Origin: Burkholderiales bacterium UBA954
GTDB taxonomy: Bacteria; Pseudomonadota; Gammaproteobacteria; Burkholderiales; Burkholderiaceae_A
Length of the DNA stretch: 5,366 nucleotides
Reading direction: 5' to 3'
NCBI GenBank assembly: GCA_002293155.1
Contig: DBCQ01000030.1
Span: forward strand, 16,170-21,535
How positions within the stretch are numbered: the stretch's first letter is position 1; each line of letters opens with the position of its first letter. The translations under genes were made by a program, and so were the position numbers. Positions 1 to 5,131 of this stretch are shown one piece after another. The notes beneath the pieces were generated by a model. The model was not told the DNA's origin, did no database searches, and saw nothing but the letters and a program-made list of their open reading frames with translations.

Positions 1-5
1 TGCAT
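1..5 (-). CDS. Possible start of the next pnt subunit (partial, runs off left edge)
   Basis: On the minus strand the stop of pntAA reads TAATG, so an ATG at 5..3 overlaps the final A of the stop codon. Only five bases of this frame are inside the window, so nothing of the protein can be seen. In bacteria with a split transhydrogenase the next gene is normally the small membrane-spanning second alpha subunit (pntAB, about 100 residues), followed by pntB. A stop/start overlap of this type is common for translationally coupled subunits. A GGGGCGG stretch lies about 14 bases upstream of the ATG, which is a poor Shine-Dalgarno match and distance. The identity is inferred purely from context. Confidence 0.35.
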
Positions 6-1120
6 TACGCCCGCAGCACCGCCCCATCGCGGGTCACCAAGGTGGCAGCCACGATGTCGTCGTCTGCGGGGATTGCGACCCCACCGTCTTGGGTGAGGAT
101 GAGCTTTAAAAAGTCGAGCAGGTTTCTGGCGTACAAAGCGCTTGCGTCCGTGGGCAGTAGTGCCGCCAAGTTGGGCTCGCCCACCAGGATCACCCCGTGC
201 TTGGTGGTCGTTGCCCCAAGCTCGGTAAGCGGGCAGTTGCCCCCTTGCTCGATGGCCATATCCACGATCACCGAGCCAGGCCTCATCGACTTGACCATCT
301 CCTCGGTAATGAGTGTGGGCGCCTTGCGCCCCGGGATTAGGGCCGTAGAGATCACAATGTCAGCACCCGCCACCCGCTTAGCCACCTCTGCCGCCTGGCG
401 TCGCATCCACCCCTCGGGCATGGGCCGCGCATAGCCCCCCACCCCTTGGGCGATCTCGCGCTCCTCTTCTGTCTCAAAGGGCACATCAATAAACTTGGCC
501 CCCAAGGACTCGATCTGCTCTTTGACCGCGGGCCGCACGTCCGAGGCCTCCACCACGGCCCCCAACCGCTTGGCGGTCGCAATCGCTTGGAGCCCCGCTA
601 CCCCTGCTCCTAGGATCACCACCCGGGCAGCCTTAATCGTTCCTGCGGCCGTCATCAGCATCGGGAATATCTTCGGATAGGCGTTGGCTGCCAACATCAC
701 CGCCTTATAGCCCGCAAGGTTGGCCTGAGACGACAACACATCCATGCTCTGGGCCCGCGTCGTGCGCGGAGCAGCCTCCATCGCAAAGGCCGTCACCTGC
801 GCCTTGGCTAGCCGCTCAAGGCCCGCTCGATCAAAGGGGTTAAGCATCCCCACAAGGAGGGCTCCCGCCTTCACCGACCCCACCTCATCAGCCGTGAGGT
901 TGCGCACCTTTAAGACCACCTGCGCCCCAAGCGCCTGGGCCTGAGACGAAAGCGTTGCCCCTGCCGCCTCGTAGGCACCGTCCGGGTAATTAGCACCCAC
1001 CCCCGCACCCTTGGCCACCAACACCGTGTGGCCCAAGGCCACCAACTTCTTTACCGTCTCCGGCGTCGCCGCGACCCGCGTCTCACCTAATAACGACTCC
1101 TGGGGAATGCCAAGTTGCAT
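5..1120 (-). CDS. pntAA: NAD(P) transhydrogenase, alpha subunit part 1 (domain I, NAD(H)-binding)
   Basis: This 371-residue protein is the peripheral NAD(H)-binding domain I of the proton-translocating (Re/Si-specific) transhydrogenase. It passes hydride from NADH to NADP+ in the partner PntB, coupled to proton entry, and so supplies NADPH. The N-terminal alanine-dehydrogenase-like half begins MQLGIPQES with GETRVAATPE at 12-21. The RQD triad known from the Rhodospirillum rubrum enzyme is present as Arg119, Gln124 and Asp127, followed by SSQAN at 130-134. The Rossmann dinucleotide motif GAGVAG is at 171-176, followed by EASDVRP at 191-197. The conserved VDMAIEQGGN lies at 286-295. The length fits the split form: the E. 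coli protein has about 510 residues because the membrane part is fused. ATG at 1118-1120 has GGAG at 1126-1129, five bases upstream. It lies 36 bases downstream of the tctA stop with no terminator between, so read-through from the transporter genes is likely. It is much richer in GC than tctA. Confidence 0.95.
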   Translation of the reverse strand: MQLGIPQESLLGETRVAATPETVKKLVALGHTVLVAKGAGVGANYPDGAYEAAGATLSSQAQALGAQVVLKVRNLTADEVGSVKAGALLVGMLNPFDRAGLERLAKAQVTAFAMEAAPRTTRAQSMDVLSSQANLAGYKAVMLAANAYPKIFPMLMTAAGTIKAARVVILGAGVAGLQAIATAKRLGAVVEASDVRPAVKEQIESLGAKFIDVPFETEEEREIAQGVGGYARPMPEGWMRRQAAEVAKRVAGADIVISTALIPGRKAPTLITEEMVKSMRPGSVIVDMAIEQGGNCPLTELGATTTKHGVILVGEPNLAALLPTDASALYARNLLDFLKLILTQDGGVAIPADDDIVAATLVTRDGAVLRA

Positions 1121-1125
1121 AGTGA

Positions 1126-1136
1126 CTCCGATCGGA
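1126..1136 (-). promoter_or_regulatory. pntAA Shine-Dalgarno embedded in a 10-base palindrome
   Basis: The minus-strand ribosome binding site GGAG (1126-1129) sits five bases before the pntAA ATG. It overlaps the perfect palindrome TCCGATCGGA at 1127-1136. In RNA the palindrome could not fold on itself without a loop, so it is more likely a protein site or chance than a hairpin. The ribosome binding site call is solid; any regulatory meaning of the palindrome is inference. Confidence 0.5.
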
Positions 1137-1156
1137 CGAGGAAAATAAGTATTGAG

Positions 1157-2686
1157 CTACGACGCTACAGTTGGCAGCGATTTCGCATCCTCAAGTGCCG
1201 CTTTTTTCAGTTTTCGGTCTGCATAGAGCTGCATCCCAACAAATACAACGATCAAGATATAGAGCGTTACAGCCAGAGGTGATGTGAAAAATACCGAATA
1301 ATCGTTCTCCGAGAGAATCATTGCCGTTCGGAACTCTTTTTCGAGCGTTGGGCCAAGCACCAGACCAAGCACGACAGGTGTAACGGGGATTTTCGCAAGC
1401 AATAAGAGATAACCAAAAAGCCCGATGATGATCATTGTGTACACATCAAAAAAAGAATTCCGAATTGCATAGGTTCCAATAACGCACATGATCATGATCC
1501 CCACCATCAGATACTGGGGCGGTATCTTTAAGAGCTTGATGAAGAATTTAACACCATAGGCTTGCAGGAGCATCACCACTACGGTGGCGACAAAAAAAGT
1601 AATGTAGATCAAATAGACTAGGGACTTATTTTCAGTAAACAGTGCGGGTCCAGGGGTTACGCCGTGGATTAATAGGCCGCCCAAGATAACAGCAGTTGCT
1701 GCGTCACCGGGAATGCCGAGCGACAGCAAAGGAATAATGGCGCCACCGGATACAGCATTATTGGCAGCTTCGGGCGCTAGAACGCCTTGAACAGACCCTT
1801 TGCCAAACTGTTCTTTTGCTTTTCCTTTCGCCAGTCGCTTGGCTTGGTCATAGGCAGCAAATGCGGCAATGGGCCCGCCGGTTCCCGGGATAGCGCCGAT
1901 GACGGTTCCAATGAGAGACGAGTAAGAGAGTAGACCTACATTATCCTTGACCGTCTTGAACTTCGGCATGCGTGTTTTAACGTCATTTAACTCATGGCTC
2001 TGAATTCTGCGCAGTCGGAAATCGACTAGCGTTTTAATAAGGTGAGGAACCGCAAAGAGCCCGACCATCGCCACCACCAGATTGACGCCTTGCAAGAGCG
2101 GTGTCCAACCAAAAGTCAGCCGCTGGACTCCCTCGATATCATCAACCCCGATGGTCATGATCATTAGGCCAATCGTTCCCGCAATCAAACCCTTGACGAT
2201 TGATCCTTCAGATAGCCCGCAAATAAGAGACATTCCAAACAACACCAGGGAGAAGAGCTCCACAGGCCCGAAATGAACCGCGGCCTTTGCGACAAAATCA
2301 ACCGCGAAAACCATGACCAGCAGACTGAAAATGCTTCCGAACGCCGAGGCCATGATCACCAGCCCAAGGGAGAGGCCCGCCTGACCTTTTCTCACCATTG
2401 CATAGCCATCAACAACAGTCGCAGCGGCGGACGGAGTTCCAGGAATTCCAATAAGACACGCTGTGAGGGAGCCGCCGGTAAGCCCTCCGATATAGGTGCT
2501 CAACAGCATGCAGATGGCTGCATTGGGAGAAATCCCAAACGTGAGCGGCAAGACCATCGACAAGGCCATTGTATAGGTTAGGCCTGGTATTGCCCCGAAG
2601 ATAATGCCGATAACTGACCCAATAAAAATAGCGATGATGGACGCAGGTTCTAGCATCATTAATGATGCGGCAATAAAGTCGTTCAT
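1157..2686 (-). CDS. Tripartite tricarboxylate transporter permease, TctA family (large membrane subunit)
   Basis: This is the large membrane subunit of a TTT system, which uses an ion gradient to import a ligand delivered by the periplasmic receptor. The 509-residue length and the roughly dozen hydrophobic segments fit TctA. The family's two related halves are both visible. The first carries GAIPGL at 31-36 and IGIPGTPSAAAT with DGYAM at 79-97. The second carries GAIPGTGGPIAAFAAYDQAKR at 264-284, then APEAANNAVSGGA at 304-316, SLGIPGDAATAV at 322-333 and HGVTPGPALF at 341-350. A charged loop at about 224-248 separates the halves, and the C-terminal tail is charged (RKLKKAALED at 491-500). 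ATG at 2684-2686 has only a weak ribosome binding site (AAGA, then AAACT). It lies 27 bases after tctB and is probably translated by coupling. It is third in the order receptor, small subunit, large subunit, the usual order for this family. The family name is certain; tricarboxylate as substrate is not, so no symbol is given. Confidence 0.96.
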   Translation of the reverse strand: MNDFIAASLMMLEPASIIAIFIGSVIGIIFGAIPGLTYTMALSMVLPLTFGISPNAAICMLLSTYIGGLTGGSLTACLIGIPGTPSAAATVVDGYAMVRKGQAGLSLGLVIMASAFGSIFSLLVMVFAVDFVAKAAVHFGPVELFSLVLFGMSLICGLSEGSIVKGLIAGTIGLMIMTIGVDDIEGVQRLTFGWTPLLQGVNLVVAMVGLFAVPHLIKTLVDFRLRRIQSHELNDVKTRMPKFKTVKDNVGLLSYSSLIGTVIGAIPGTGGPIAAFAAYDQAKRLAKGKAKEQFGKGSVQGVLAPEAANNAVSGGAIIPLLSLGIPGDAATAVILGGLLIHGVTPGPALFTENKSLVYLIYITFFVATVVVMLLQAYGVKFFIKLLKIPPQYLMVGIMIMCVIGTYAIRNSFFDVYTMIIIGLFGYLLLLAKIPVTPVVLGLVLGPTLEKEFRTAMILSENDYSVFFTSPLAVTLYILIVVFVGMQLYADRKLKKAALEDAKSLPTVAS

Positions 2687-2693
2687 AGTTTTC

Positions 2694-2714
2694 TTAGGTC
2701 TGAGTCCAGCGCAT
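2694..2714 (-). other. Six-codon mini-ORF bridging tctB and tctA
   Basis: The tctB stop reads TAATG on the minus strand. The overlapping ATG (2714-2712) opens a frame encoding Met-Arg-Trp-Thr-Gln-Thr that ends at TAA (2696-2694), only seven bases before the tctA ATG at 2686. The mini-ORF is out of frame with tctA. Because tctA has a weak ribosome binding site of its own, ribosomes finishing tctB could re-initiate here, stop, and re-initiate again on tctA. The arrangement is seen directly; translation of the mini-ORF is inference and could be chance. Confidence 0.3.
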
Positions 2715-3214
2715 TACATGCCGATGTCAAGAAGTTGGCCTAAAGGTAGATAGATGCCGAGAAGCTTTCCAAAAATCAGGTAGGTGCCAATTGAGATGCC
2801 AAGCGTGATGGCAATTAACTGCTTTGGCCGGTAAACCTTTAGCGCGCCAACCAAGATTAAAAGTACCGAGACAAGGGTTGCGAGCATAAATCCGAAAAGA
2901 CTCATGATGTAGCCATAGAAAACCAGGCAGCCGAGCATCCAGGATGCGCAGCGAAACTCTGCCCAGAAATTCTCCCTTGGCTTGTCGCTTGTGGGTGCTT
3001 TCTTCGTGACGCTGCCTTGAATGATTGAGCGTGCAATTAACAGAAGCGAAAAAGCACCCAGTAGAAAGCCGAAGAAGAGAGGGAAGGTCCTAGAATCTGG
3101 ACCCTCTTCAACACTACTGGGCACCTCAATGAAGTTGGTTACCAATCCATACCAGACCAACGAAAAAATTAGTAGACCAACTCCAATCCACTTTTCGTGT
3201 TTCGCATTGTCCAA
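2714..3214 (-). CDS. Tripartite tricarboxylate transporter, TctB family small membrane subunit
   Basis: This 166-residue hydrophobic protein is the small, poorly conserved membrane partner of TctA, needed for transport though its exact role is unclear. Hydrophobic segments are seen at about 9-29, 44-65, 90-104, 106-126 and 131-152, separated by a charged stretch at 70-88. GPDSRTFPLFFG at 38-49 matches the family pattern of a Gly-Pro and Phe-Pro turn before the second membrane segment. LLGIYLPLG at 151-159 matches the usual C-terminal Leu-Pro-x-Gly ending. The start is TTG (3214-3212), chosen because a strong AAGGAG lies six bases upstream and no in-frame ATG is available near the N-terminus. 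The gap to the receptor gene is only 10 bases and the ribosome binding site overlaps that gene's stop codon, so the two are surely one transcript. Family assignment rests on motifs, topology and position between receptor and permease. Confidence 0.92.
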   Translation of the reverse strand: MDNAKHEKWIGVGLLIFSLVWYGLVTNFIEVPSSVEEGPDSRTFPLFFGFLLGAFSLLLIARSIIQGSVTKKAPTSDKPRENFWAEFRCASWMLGCLVFYGYIMSLFGFMLATLVSVLLILVGALKVYRPKQLIAITLGISIGTYLIFGKLLGIYLPLGQLLDIGM

Positions 3215-3220
3215 TCAGAT

Positions 3221-3226
3221 CTCCTT
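3221..3226 (-). promoter_or_regulatory. tctB ribosome binding site overlapping the receptor stop codon; decides a TTG start
   Basis: The minus-strand AAGGAG shares two bases with the TAA stop of the receptor gene (3227-3225) and is followed after six bases by TTG (3214-3212). This spacing is near ideal and supports the rare TTG start. An ATG a few bases further on (3209-3207) is out of frame. The overlap suggests coupled translation, and the weak start codon may keep the small subunit below the receptor in amount; the latter is inference. Confidence 0.75.
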
Positions 3227-4223
3227 ACTTCTTTAAACCAATTTCAGTAAGGAGTGTTGCGATTTCAGCATCGTCTTTGGCAATGAGATCTCCAAACTCT
3301 TTTGCGGGCAGGTAACCAATCTCAAAGCCGATTCGCTCAGCAGCGCTTTTAAACGCTGGTGATTCAGCAGCAGCCTTTGCGGCTGTTTGAAGTCGTTCGA
3401 TGACTGCGGGTGGCGTTCCCGCTGGCGCCGCAAGACCGCGCCACATTGTTAGGTCAAGGCCTTTTGCGCCCGAATCAGAGCATGTGGGGACGTCCGGCAG
3501 AATCGAGCTCTTTTTCCCGCTTGAGACGCAGAGGATCTTGATGGTTCCCGCTTTAACGTGAGAGACAAATTGTCCGGGCCACTGCACGGCGATATCAACA
3601 CGGTTGCCGAGCAATTCAACAGGGGCTTTACCTTCGTCGTAAGGCGCGTAGATGATTCGATCGTTGATTCCCATCCGCTTAAACATCGAGAACGTTGCCA
3701 TGTGGGTGAATGACCCCTTGCCGGAGGCCCCGATACGGACCTTGCTTTTTCCGGATTTCACCGCATTCGCAATATCGTTGAGCGAGTTCCAGCCTGAGTC
3801 TGCCCGAACCGCAACAACGACAGGCTCTAGGCTGATGCGTGCAATCGGGGTAAACGCTTTGTAGTCAACTTTGAGCGCTCCAGTATGGAAAGCCGTACTA
3901 ATAGAGTTCGAGTTCCATACGATGTTGTAGCCATCGGGTTTCATGCCATTGACATGGGTATAACCGATAGCACCGCCACCCCCCGTGCGACTCACCGGAA
4001 CAACCGGCTGAGGCAGGCTTTTCGACATCTGGTCTGCAAGCACCTGGCTGATAGTTTGTGCTGTGGTTCCAAAGAGGACGGTCATTTCAACGGGTTTTGT
4101 GGGAAAGCCCTGCGCGGCGGCCTGGCCAATAAAGCCCAGACCCGCAGCGATTACGGCAAAGCGTGCCATTATCAGAGGACTCTTTTTGGAGTTGCTGAGG
4201 CCTGAAAGTTTCGTGGTACCCAT
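3225..4223 (-). CDS. TctC/Bug-family periplasmic solute-binding receptor of the TTT transporter
   Basis: This 332-residue receptor captures a ligand in the periplasm and delivers it to TctAB. The N-terminus is an export signal: Lys13, Lys14 and Arg21, a hydrophobic core at 22-33, and an AAA cleavage site (35-37) before Gln38. Family marks follow: FPTKPV at 40-45, GGGGAIG at 81-87, PDGY at 96-99, FTPIARI at 124-130, APYDEGKAPVELLGNRVD at 193-210, LPDVPT at 242-247 and WRGLAAPAGTP at 261-271. The first ligand loop is odd. Bug receptors usually have a glycine-rich stretch ending in Thr/Ser-Asp after the first strand, but here it reads LFGTTAQTIS (50-59), with neither the Gly pair nor the Asp. 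ATG 4221-4223 is preferred, with AGGAG at 4231-4235 seven bases upstream. An internal Met19 would give a shorter signal peptide but has a poorer ribosome site. It is the first gene of the minus-strand run. Homologues bind di- and tricarboxylates, amino acids, nicotinate or aromatic acids, so the ligand stays open. Confidence 0.95.
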   Translation of the reverse strand: MGTTKLSGLSNSKKSPLIMARFAVIAAGLGFIGQAAAQGFPTKPVEMTVLFGTTAQTISQVLADQMSKSLPQPVVPVSRTGGGGAIGYTHVNGMKPDGYNIVWNSNSISTAFHTGALKVDYKAFTPIARISLEPVVVAVRADSGWNSLNDIANAVKSGKSKVRIGASGKGSFTHMATFSMFKRMGINDRIIYAPYDEGKAPVELLGNRVDIAVQWPGQFVSHVKAGTIKILCVSSGKKSSILPDVPTCSDSGAKGLDLTMWRGLAAPAGTPPAVIERLQTAAKAAAESPAFKSAAERIGFEIGYLPAKEFGDLIAKDDAEIATLLTEIGLKK

Positions 4224-4245
4224 TTGTGGTCTCCTGTACGTGGTG

Positions 4246-4259
4246 TGAGTTTGTACTCA
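4246..4259. repeat. Hyphenated palindrome in the receptor leader (5-base arms)
   Basis: TGAGT (4246-4250) and ACTCA (4255-4259) are perfect inverted copies around a four-base loop. They lie 22 bases upstream of the receptor ATG and 10 bases before its ribosome binding site. In the leader RNA this would form a small hairpin; as DNA it could be an operator half-site pair. It is short enough to be chance. Confidence 0.35.
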
Positions 4260-4268
4260 ATCTAATGA

Positions 4269-4297
4269 GCCCCTATCATGGCAGTCATCGAAGGGGC
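4269..4297. repeat. Inverted repeat GCCCCT / AGGGGC in the receptor leader
   Basis: GCCCCT (4269-4274) and AGGGGC (4292-4297) are perfect six-base inverted arms with 17 bases between them. They lie about 45 to 75 bases upstream of the receptor start. The stem is GC-rich in an otherwise AT-rich region, so a leader hairpin is plausible. No poly-U tract follows it in the transporter direction, so it is not an attenuator-like terminator. Confidence 0.35.
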
Positions 4298-4381
4298 GTG
4301 GTGGGCTTTTAGATGCACCTCCCGGCAAATTGAAAAAGATTCCCTGAAATGTCCAAGCTTTTACCTACCAACAAACCCCTT

Positions 4382-4397
4382 TTTAATGCACATTAAA
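4382..4397. promoter_or_regulatory. 16-base palindrome, candidate operator in the divergent region
   Basis: TTTAATG (4382-4388) and CATTAAA (4391-4397) are perfect inverted seven-base arms around a two-base centre CA, giving TTTAATGCACATTAAA. The size and tight spacing are typical of a dimeric helix-turn-helix regulator site. It lies 97 bases upstream of the BLUF ATG and about 160 bases upstream of the receptor ATG, so it could serve both directions. No regulator gene is inside the window. The symmetry is seen directly; the operator role is inference. Confidence 0.5.
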
Positions 4398-4428
4398 TTT
4401 GCAGGATAATTAGGGTTTTCACTGCAAA
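4398..4428. promoter_or_regulatory. Inverted repeat TTTGCAG-N17-CTGCAAA, candidate operator
   Basis: TTTGCAG (4398-4404) and CTGCAAA (4422-4428) are perfect seven-base inverted copies whose centres are 24 bases apart, roughly two helical turns. It begins on the base after the 16-base palindrome ends, so the two form one composite block of 47 bases. The arms flank the possible -10 sequence GATAAT at 4405-4410. The spacing would suit a dimer or tetramer binding on one face of the DNA. The regulatory role is inferred. Confidence 0.45.
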
Positions 4429-4493
4429 CGCGAGCGCCCCTGTACCCTGTGCCTCTTGGCCCCCACTTTGATTTAAACAGACTGAAGATAGTA

Positions 4494-4928
4494 ATGAACT
4501 ACATCATTTATGTAAGCACTGCCGCTAAACCGATGTCGGATAGTGAACTCTCGGATATTTTGTCGGCAAGCCGAAAAAATAACGTCTCACGAGGTATTAC
4601 GGGCATCTTGATCTATCGTTATTCGGCAGAAGAAGACATGGGGTCCTTTATCCAGTTGTTGGAGGGCGACAAGGCGGCCGTGATGGACACTTACCACCAT
4701 ATCGTCAAAGACTCCCGGCACCACTCGAAAATCATCATCGAAGAGGGGCAAACAGAGGGCCGGCAATTTCCAGACTGGGCAATGGGATTTAAGAATATTG
4801 ACGCCGTGGACCTAAGGGCTGTCCCTGGGTTTACAAACCTCGGTAAAGACTCGTTTGATTCCGATTACTTCAAAAACAGTAGTCGCACTGCTCGGGAAAC
4901 GCTTGAGTTTTTCTACGACGCCGACTAA
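4494..4928 (+). CDS. Stand-alone BLUF-domain blue-light photoreceptor
   Basis: BLUF domains bind FAD non-covalently and change their hydrogen bonding around the flavin in blue light. From ATG 4494 the protein has 144 residues: one BLUF domain (about 2-100) and a short C-terminal part with no enzymatic or DNA-binding domain. The photocycle residues are all visible: Tyr6 (in IIYVS), Asn30 (in KNNVSRGITGIL), Gln54 (in FIQLLEG), Trp95 and Met97 (in FPDWAMGF). These match AppA Tyr21, Asn45, Gln63, Trp104 and Met106. The loop before Gln54 (RYSAEEDMGSF, 42-52) is about six residues longer than usual. The tail (101-144) contains a likely helix ending ETLEFFYDAD, as in short PixD/BlrB-type proteins that signal by protein contact. 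A longer frame from GTG 4449 adds 15 residues but has no ribosome binding site; ATG 4494 has a weak one (GAAGA). It is divergent from the transporter genes, and its partner is unknown. Confidence 0.93.
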   Translation: MNYIIYVSTAAKPMSDSELSDILSASRKNNVSRGITGILIYRYSAEEDMGSFIQLLEGDKAAVMDTYHHIVKDSRHHSKIIIEEGQTEGRQFPDWAMGFKNIDAVDLRAVPGFTNLGKDSFDSDYFKNSSRTARETLEFFYDAD

Positions 4929-5002
4929 CGCTCATTAGAAGACATCGGGGCAAAGCCTTAAGAGTTTTAGGGTTCATAAAGGGTTTTTGGATGATTTAAA
5001 GA

Positions 5003-5037
5003 ACTTGTTTCAGGGCTGAAAGAAGTAAGGTTTTATT
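5003..5037 (+). terminator. Weak candidate terminator after the BLUF gene
   Basis: ACTTGTTTCAG (5003-5013) pairs with CTGAAAGAAGT (5016-5026), with a single G-G mismatch and a GG centre, so the real loop would be four bases (GGGC). A T-rich run TTTTATT follows at 5031-5037, four bases after the stem. The stem is AT-rich and the T tract is offset and interrupted, so termination would be inefficient. It sits just before the dehydrogenase promoter and could instead be a binding site. Confidence 0.35.
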
Positions 5038-5039
5038 GA

Positions 5040-5068
5040 TTGTCTGGGGTGTGAACCCTCCTTAGAAT
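5040..5068 (+). promoter_or_regulatory. Sigma-70-like promoter of the dehydrogenase gene
   Basis: TTGTCT (5040-5045, four of six matches to TTGACA) and TAGAAT (5063-5068, five of six matches to TATAAT) are separated by an ideal 17 bases. Transcription would begin near 5075, giving a leader of about 65 bases before the ATG at 5140. The spacer holds TGAACCCT (5052-5059), one arm of an inverted pair, which could be a repressor contact. Confidence 0.55.
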
Positions 5069-5095
5069 GAGAAGCAGCAAGCAAGTACATGTCTG

Positions 5096-5118
5096 ATTTG
5101 TTGCTGACTTGAACAAAT
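5096..5118 (+). repeat. Leader inverted repeat ATTTGTT / AACAAAT
   Basis: ATTTGTT (5096-5102) and AACAAAT (5112-5118) are perfect seven-base inverted arms with a nine-base loop. They end seven bases before the AAGGAG ribosome binding site of the dehydrogenase gene. In RNA this would be an AT-rich hairpin next to the ribosome site; in DNA it could be an operator downstream of the promoter. Function is not known. Confidence 0.4.
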
Positions 5119-5125
5119 TCTTCCC

Positions 5126-5131
5126 AAGGAG
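5126..5131 (+). promoter_or_regulatory. Ribosome binding site fixing the dehydrogenase start
   Basis: AAGGAG lies eight bases upstream of ATG 5140. The alternative in-frame ATG at 5197 (Met20), where homologues with a shorter N-terminus might start, has no Shine-Dalgarno sequence. The upstream start is therefore preferred. Confidence 0.75.

Larger units (their letters stand above)
4224..4493. promoter_or_regulatory. Divergent control region between the transporter genes and the BLUF gene
   Basis: These 270 bases must hold the promoters for the leftward receptor/TctB/TctA run and the rightward BLUF gene. No convincing sigma-70 pair was found for either side. The best rightward candidate is GATAAT at 4405-4410, with TTTAAT at 4382-4387 placed 17 bases upstream, a weak -35. 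Several inverted repeats are present and are listed separately. A tandem repeat of CCCTGT (4438-4443 and 4445-4450) lies just upstream of the BLUF start. No tRNA, riboswitch or protein-coding signal was recognised. Confidence 0.6.

Noticed and set aside
42..434. 130-codon open frame on the plus strand opposite pntAA
   Set aside because: It is a shadow of the GC-rich codon pattern of pntAA on the other strand, with no recognisable protein features.
2273..2581. 102-codon open frame on the plus strand opposite tctA
   Set aside because: It is antisense to a well-conserved stretch of tctA, its product is polar and low in recognisable motifs, and it has no good start context.
4167..4169. Internal Met19 as the receptor start
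   Set aside because: It would leave a plausible short signal peptide, but its ribosome binding site is weaker and farther than the AGGAG before ATG 4223.
4268..4310. AGCCC...GGGCT followed by TTTT, like a plus-strand terminator
   Set aside because: The loop is about 30 bases and no plus-strand gene lies upstream for it to terminate.
4449..4493. GTG-initiated 15-residue extension of the BLUF protein
   Set aside because: There is no Shine-Dalgarno sequence before the GTG, and the added residues precede the first beta-strand of the domain. ATG 4494 gives the normal BLUF N-terminus.
4410..4974. Octamer TTAGGGTT shared by the two intergenic regions (4410-4417 and 4967-4974)
   Set aside because: One shared 8-mer between two stretches of 200 to 270 bases is about what chance predicts, and the flanks differ.
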